Source: Rhizobium phaseoli (GTDB lineage Bacteria; Pseudomonadota; Alphaproteobacteria; Rhizobiales; Rhizobiaceae). Taken from it: a DNA stretch of 64,000 nucleotides. The number at the start of each line of letters is the position of its first letter. Positions within the stretch are counted from its first letter, which is position 1. This document shows, piece after piece, positions 60,986 through 64,000 of this stretch. The notes under the pieces were generated by a model that saw only the letters and a program-made list of their open reading frames with translations, did no database searches and had not been told where the DNA came from. A program made the position numbers and the translations under genes. The stretch covers positions 186,001-250,000 of the forward strand of contig NZ_WUFT01000010.1 in NCBI RefSeq assembly GCF_010668805.1. The letters run 5' to 3'.

Positions 60986-61002
60986 ACCATATTGCAGCAA
61001 TG

Positions 61003-61034
61003 GGAAAAGGCCGCCGGATCCGGCGGCCTTTTCC
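61003..61034. terminator. Bidirectional terminator between the L,D-transpeptidase and ParA genes
   Basis: A perfect 14-bp stem (61003-61016, 61021-61034) with loop GATC and T-runs on each strand, serving two convergent genes. Confidence 0.9.
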
Positions 61035-61052
61035 GTTTCATAAGGAGGATGG

Positions 61053-61751
61053 TCAGGCCGCCGTCGCCATGCGGGCCGACGCCGTCAGCCTGACCGGCAG
61101 CTTGCTCATTATCTCCTCGGCGAAACAGGTCGCGTTTTCACGCGCCTTGTCGAGATTGCTGACGCGTGTGGAATCGATCGTGTGCAGTGTGCCGCCACAG
61201 TCGAAGATGTCGCGGAAGGCCGAGCGTTCGATGATGGCCGTGTCCAGCACCGGCACATGCCGCTCGCTGAGCAGCGACTTGACGACCTGCAGCGCCCTTG
61301 TCGTCACCATCGAGTTGACGCGGGTCAGCACCACCGAATGACCGATCTTGATGCCCGCCTTCTCGTCCAGATACTGCAGCAGTTCAAGCACCTGCGCGCC
61401 GCCGCGCGCATCCATCGCACAACCTTGAATCGGGATCAGCACGTGATCGGAAAGGCCGACGGCGGTGGCGAGCAGCGGATTGCGCGCACCCGGCAGGTCG
61501 ACGATGAAATAGTCGGTATTGTGCTTGTTCTCGCTGATATGCAGCGGCAGCGAAGCGGTGGTCACGAAATCGATCACCGAAATATTGGGAACATGACCCG
61601 ATATTTCGTGCCAGCGCGAGATCCAGTGCTGCGGGTCGGCATCGAGAATGGTGACACGATAGCCTTTGCGGGCAAGCTCGGTTGCGAGAAGGAGAACAGC
61701 GGTCGTCTTGCCGGCCCCGCCCTTGGTATTTGCGAATGTAATGACAGGCAT
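61053..61751 (-). CDS. ParA/MinD-like ATPase without a ParB partner
   Basis: 232 residues. Deviant Walker A KGGAGKTT (10-17) with signature lysines K10 and K15, Walker A' in VTILDADPQHW, and Walker B-like FIVDLPGA. It is close to VirC1/ParA-type proteins used to place DNA or protein complexes. No parB, no replication gene and no plasmid partition site is adjacent. Its target is therefore unknown. No strong ribosome binding site is seen. It is convergent with the L,D-transpeptidase. Confidence 0.87.
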   Translation of the reverse strand: MPVITFANTKGGAGKTTAVLLLATELARKGYRVTILDADPQHWISRWHEISGHVPNISVIDFVTTASLPLHISENKHNTDYFIVDLPGARNPLLATAVGLSDHVLIPIQGCAMDARGGAQVLELLQYLDEKAGIKIGHSVVLTRVNSMVTTRALQVVKSLLSERHVPVLDTAIIERSAFRDIFDCGGTLHTIDSTRVSNLDKARENATCFAEEIMSKLPVRLTASARMATAA

Positions 61752-62053
61752 GTTCGGTCCTTGGAAGGAATGGCGCGAGCCGGAATCGCTCTTTTACGCA
61801 CCGTCGGAGCATCGTGCGGTTAATCCATTCTTTACAATCATGGTTAACAAATCCCGAACACGCCCGCCGAAATTGCAGTTGCTATTTTTCACATCCCTAA
61901 AATTCATGCATGTCGCTCAAAAGTGTTCAGCGGTTTTGGGACAACGATATGCATCGGGCAAAGACTTGGAGCACGGATGCCGCCAGTACAAAAAAGACAA
62001 AAAAGCCCGGAAGCCATTAGCTTCCGGGCCAGTCTGAAGGTTCGCTGTTATGG
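61752..62053. other. Intergenic gap upstream of parA-like gene
   Basis: About 300 bases. It contains an AT-rich piece (about 61815-61925) that may hold the parA promoter and, on the far side, the terminator of the dehydrogenase operon. No gene is supported. Confidence 0.5.
61999..62029 (-). terminator. Terminator after the iron alcohol dehydrogenase
   Basis: A 9-bp stem (GCCCGGAAG 62005-62013, CTTCCGGGC 62021-62029) is followed on the minus strand by six T residues (61999-62004). Confidence 0.9.
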
Positions 62054-63205
62054 TCAGAAGCAATCCCTGAAAAGCGCCTTGGTATTTTCGAGCGTCAATG
62101 CAACGGGGTTGCCGCCGGCACTCGGATCTTCGATTGCCATCGCCGACAATTCGTCGATCCGGTCAGCTGCGATGCCCATCGCCGACAGCGTCTCCGGCAC
62201 GCCGAGCTCGGAGCGGAGCTTCAGCACATAATCGTAGAAGCCGTCGAAACCGCCCGAGATGCCGAGATAGGCAGCCGCGCGGCCGATCTTCTCCTCGATC
62301 GCCTTGCGATTGAAGCGCAGCACCGCCGGCATGACGACGGCATTGGTCATGCCATGATGGGTGTTGTAGACAGCGCCGATCGGGTGCGACAGCGCATGGA
62401 TGGCGCCGAGCCCCTTCTGGAAGGCGACCGCGCCCATGGCGGCGGCGGACATCATGTTGGCGCGGGCTTCGAGATCGGTGCCCTCCTTATAGGCGCGCGG
62501 CAGGAATTCCTTGACAAGCCGCATGCCTTCAAGCGCGATACCGGCTGACATCGGGTGATAGAAGGGCGACGAATAGGCCTCCAGGCAATGAGCGAAGGCA
62601 TCCATGCCGGTGCCGGCGGTGATGATCTTCGGCATGCCGACCGTAAGCTCCGGATCGGAGATGACGACGCCAGGCAGGAACCTCGGATGGAAGATGATCT
62701 TCTTCACATGCGTTTGCGAATTGGTGATGACGCTGGCGCGCCCCACCTCCGAACCGGTGCCGGCCGTTGTCGGCACCGCGACGATCGGGGCGATGCCCTC
62801 GACGCTCGCACGTGTCCACCAGTCGCCGATATCCTCGAAGTCCCAGACTGGCCGCGTCTGGCCGGCCATGAAGGCGACGCACTTGCCAAGGTCGAGGCCG
62901 GAGCCGCCGCCGAAGGCGACGACGCCGTCATGGCCACCATCCTTGAAAGCCTTGACGCCGGCCTCGAGGTTCTTCTCGTTCGGGTTCGGATCGACATCGG
63001 CAAAGATCGCCCGGCCAAGACCGGCATCCTCAAGGATATCGAGCGCGTTCTTGGTGATCGCCATCGAGGCGAGGCCGCGGTCGGTGACGAGCAGCGGCTT
63101 CTTGATGCCGAGGCTCTTGCAGGCGTCGGCCAGTTCCTTGATGCGGCCCCGGCCGAGCTTGACCGATGTCGGATAGCTCCAATTTGCGGTGATATTGCTG
63201 CTCAT
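62054..63205 (-). CDS. Iron-containing alcohol dehydrogenase (group III)
   Basis: 383 residues. NAD(P) binds at FGGGSGLDLGK. The metal-binding histidines lie in SHPIGAVYNTHHGMTNA, with the Asp ligand earlier (near IITAGTGMDAFAHCLEAY). Group III enzymes oxidise various alcohols; this one may act on the substrate that the next enzyme converts to an acid. It starts at 63205 overlapping the aldehyde dehydrogenase stop by 4 bases (ATGA), and ends at its own terminator. Confidence 0.93.
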   Translation of the reverse strand: MSSNITANWSYPTSVKLGRGRIKELADACKSLGIKKPLLVTDRGLASMAITKNALDILEDAGLGRAIFADVDPNPNEKNLEAGVKAFKDGGHDGVVAFGGGSGLDLGKCVAFMAGQTRPVWDFEDIGDWWTRASVEGIAPIVAVPTTAGTGSEVGRASVITNSQTHVKKIIFHPRFLPGVVISDPELTVGMPKIITAGTGMDAFAHCLEAYSSPFYHPMSAGIALEGMRLVKEFLPRAYKEGTDLEARANMMSAAAMGAVAFQKGLGAIHALSHPIGAVYNTHHGMTNAVVMPAVLRFNRKAIEEKIGRAAAYLGISGGFDGFYDYVLKLRSELGVPETLSAMGIAADRIDELSAMAIEDPSAGGNPVALTLENTKALFRDCF

Positions 63206-64000
63206 GCTGTGACTTTCTTCAAATGGAAGGATTTCGGACGCGTCAGATTTTGGAAGCCGATGATCGACAGCGAGCCGCCGCGGCCGGTCTCCTTGACGCC
63301 GGTCCAGCAGAGCGCCGGATCGAGATAATCAGCGCGGTTCATGAAAACGGTGCCGGTTTCGATCTCGCGGCCGAGCCGCGCTGCCCGCTCGACATCGCCG
63401 GTCCAGAGCGAGGCCGTCAGCCCGTACTGGCTGTCGTTCATCAAGGCGAGTGCCTCCTCGTCGCTTTTCACTTTCATGATGCCGACCGCCGGTCCGAAGG
63501 TTTCCTCGCGCATGAAGGCCATGGAATGGTCGACATCGACGAGAACCTGCGGTGCCAGATAAGCGCCGCCGTCATCCTGGGGGAAAAGCTTGGGGTCGAC
63601 AAGCGCCTTGGCGCCTTTGGAAACCGCCTCGGCGATCTGCTCGCGCACCACTTTGGCGAAGCGCTGATGCGCCATCGGCCCGAGCGAGGTATCGGGATCG
63701 AGCGGGTTGCCGAGCTTGTAATTCGACACCCAGGCGACCGACTTCTCGACGAAGGCCTCATAGAGCGACTCATGCACATAGATGCGCTCGATACCGCAGC
63801 AGCATTGGCCGGAATTATAGGTCGCGCCGTCCATCAGCGTATCGACGGCCGCCTCGAGATCGGCGTCCTCCATGACGTAACCGGGATCCTTGCCGCCGAG
63901 TTCGAGGCCGAGGCCGGTGAAGGTGCCTGCGGCAGCGCGCTCCATCGAGCGTCCGCCTTCGACCGATCCGGTAAAATTGACAAAATTGAAACTGCCGGCG
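63202..64000 (-). CDS. Aldehyde dehydrogenase, N-terminus beyond the window edge
   Basis: 266 residues are visible; the gene continues to the right. The catalytic glutamate lies in LGLELGGKDPGYV, the nucleophile in NSGQCCCGIERIYV, and NAD-binding FTGSVEGGRSM is just inside the edge. The frame stays open to the last base. Oxidises an aldehyde to an acid with NAD(P)+. It is coupled by a 4-base overlap to the iron alcohol dehydrogenase, a typical alcohol-to-acid pair. Confidence 0.93.
   Translation of the reverse strand, partial: AGSFNFVNFTGSVEGGRSMERAAAGTFTGLGLELGGKDPGYVMEDADLEAAVDTLMDGATYNSGQCCCGIERIYVHESLYEAFVEKSVAWVSNYKLGNPLDPDTSLGPMAHQRFAKVVREQIAEAVSKGAKALVDPKLFPQDDGGAYLAPQVLVDVDHSMAFMREETFGPAVGIMKVKSDEEALALMNDSQYGLTASLWTGDVERAARLGREIETGTVFMNRADYLDPALCWTGVKETGRGGSLSIIGFQNLTRPKSFHLKKVTA

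Overview
This is about 64 kb of high-GC alphaproteobacterial chromosome, most like the Rhizobium etli / R. leguminosarum group. The evidence is the gene order mraZ to ftsZ to lpxC with an unusually long FtsZ, a btaAB pair for betaine lipids, a PPi-type phosphofructokinase, an ArsR-methyltransferase regulator fused into a metF operon, and many small intergenic palindromes. The species call is inferred from gene content and codon use; no database was searched. No transposase, phage gene, CRISPR array, tRNA or rRNA was seen.

Layout. Positions 1-6.5 kb hold a truncated SCO1/SenC copper chaperone, a lone cheW, creA, a DEDDh exonuclease, a GNAT acetyltransferase with a structured leader, ligA, a multi-hairpin intergenic repeat and a DUF6886-like gene. 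From 6.6 to 31.6 kb, almost everything is on the minus strand and belongs to the division and cell wall (dcw) cluster and its follow-on genes. In transcription order these are mraZ-rsmH-ftsL-ftsI-murE-murF-mraY-murD-ftsW-murG-murC-murB, then an interruption (a plus-strand epimerase and aqpZ), then ddl-ftsQ-ftsA-ftsZ, lpxC, bamD-recN. Upstream of mraZ there are four TGGG repeats at exact 10-bp spacing, a terminator-like hairpin in the leader, and then rnpB.

32.4-47.9 kb is an accessory-like stretch rich in peptidoglycan enzymes. It holds two tandem FAD-dependent oxidoreductases behind a 21-bp hairpin repeat, a soluble lytic transglycosylase, an AmpD-like amidase with a TerB/DnaJ partner, pfp, a LysE exporter, a lipoprotein transglycosylase, a membrane-anchored serine hydrolase, btaAB, a GH25 lipoprotein, an MltB-type transglycosylase, an EamA transporter and a 25-residue membrane protein.

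47.9-64 kb holds the methionine-cycle pair (ArsR-methyltransferase plus metF), ettA, an RNase T2, a co-directional run of hydrolase, EamA transporter, CoA-transferase and thiamine-diphosphate enzyme, then ridA, a rhodanese-like protein, a DUF4432 protein, an L,D-transpeptidase, an orphan ParA-like ATPase, and an iron alcohol dehydrogenase coupled to an aldehyde dehydrogenase that runs off the right edge.

Together the window supplies most of the cytoplasmic pathway from UDP-MurNAc to lipid II, the divisome core, and several enzymes that remodel the finished wall. The least-explained signals are regulatory RNA-like structures: the mraZ leader hairpin, the GNAT leader with its hidden ribosome binding site, the lpxC leader inverted repeat, and the 21-bp repeat array that carries in-frame start codons.
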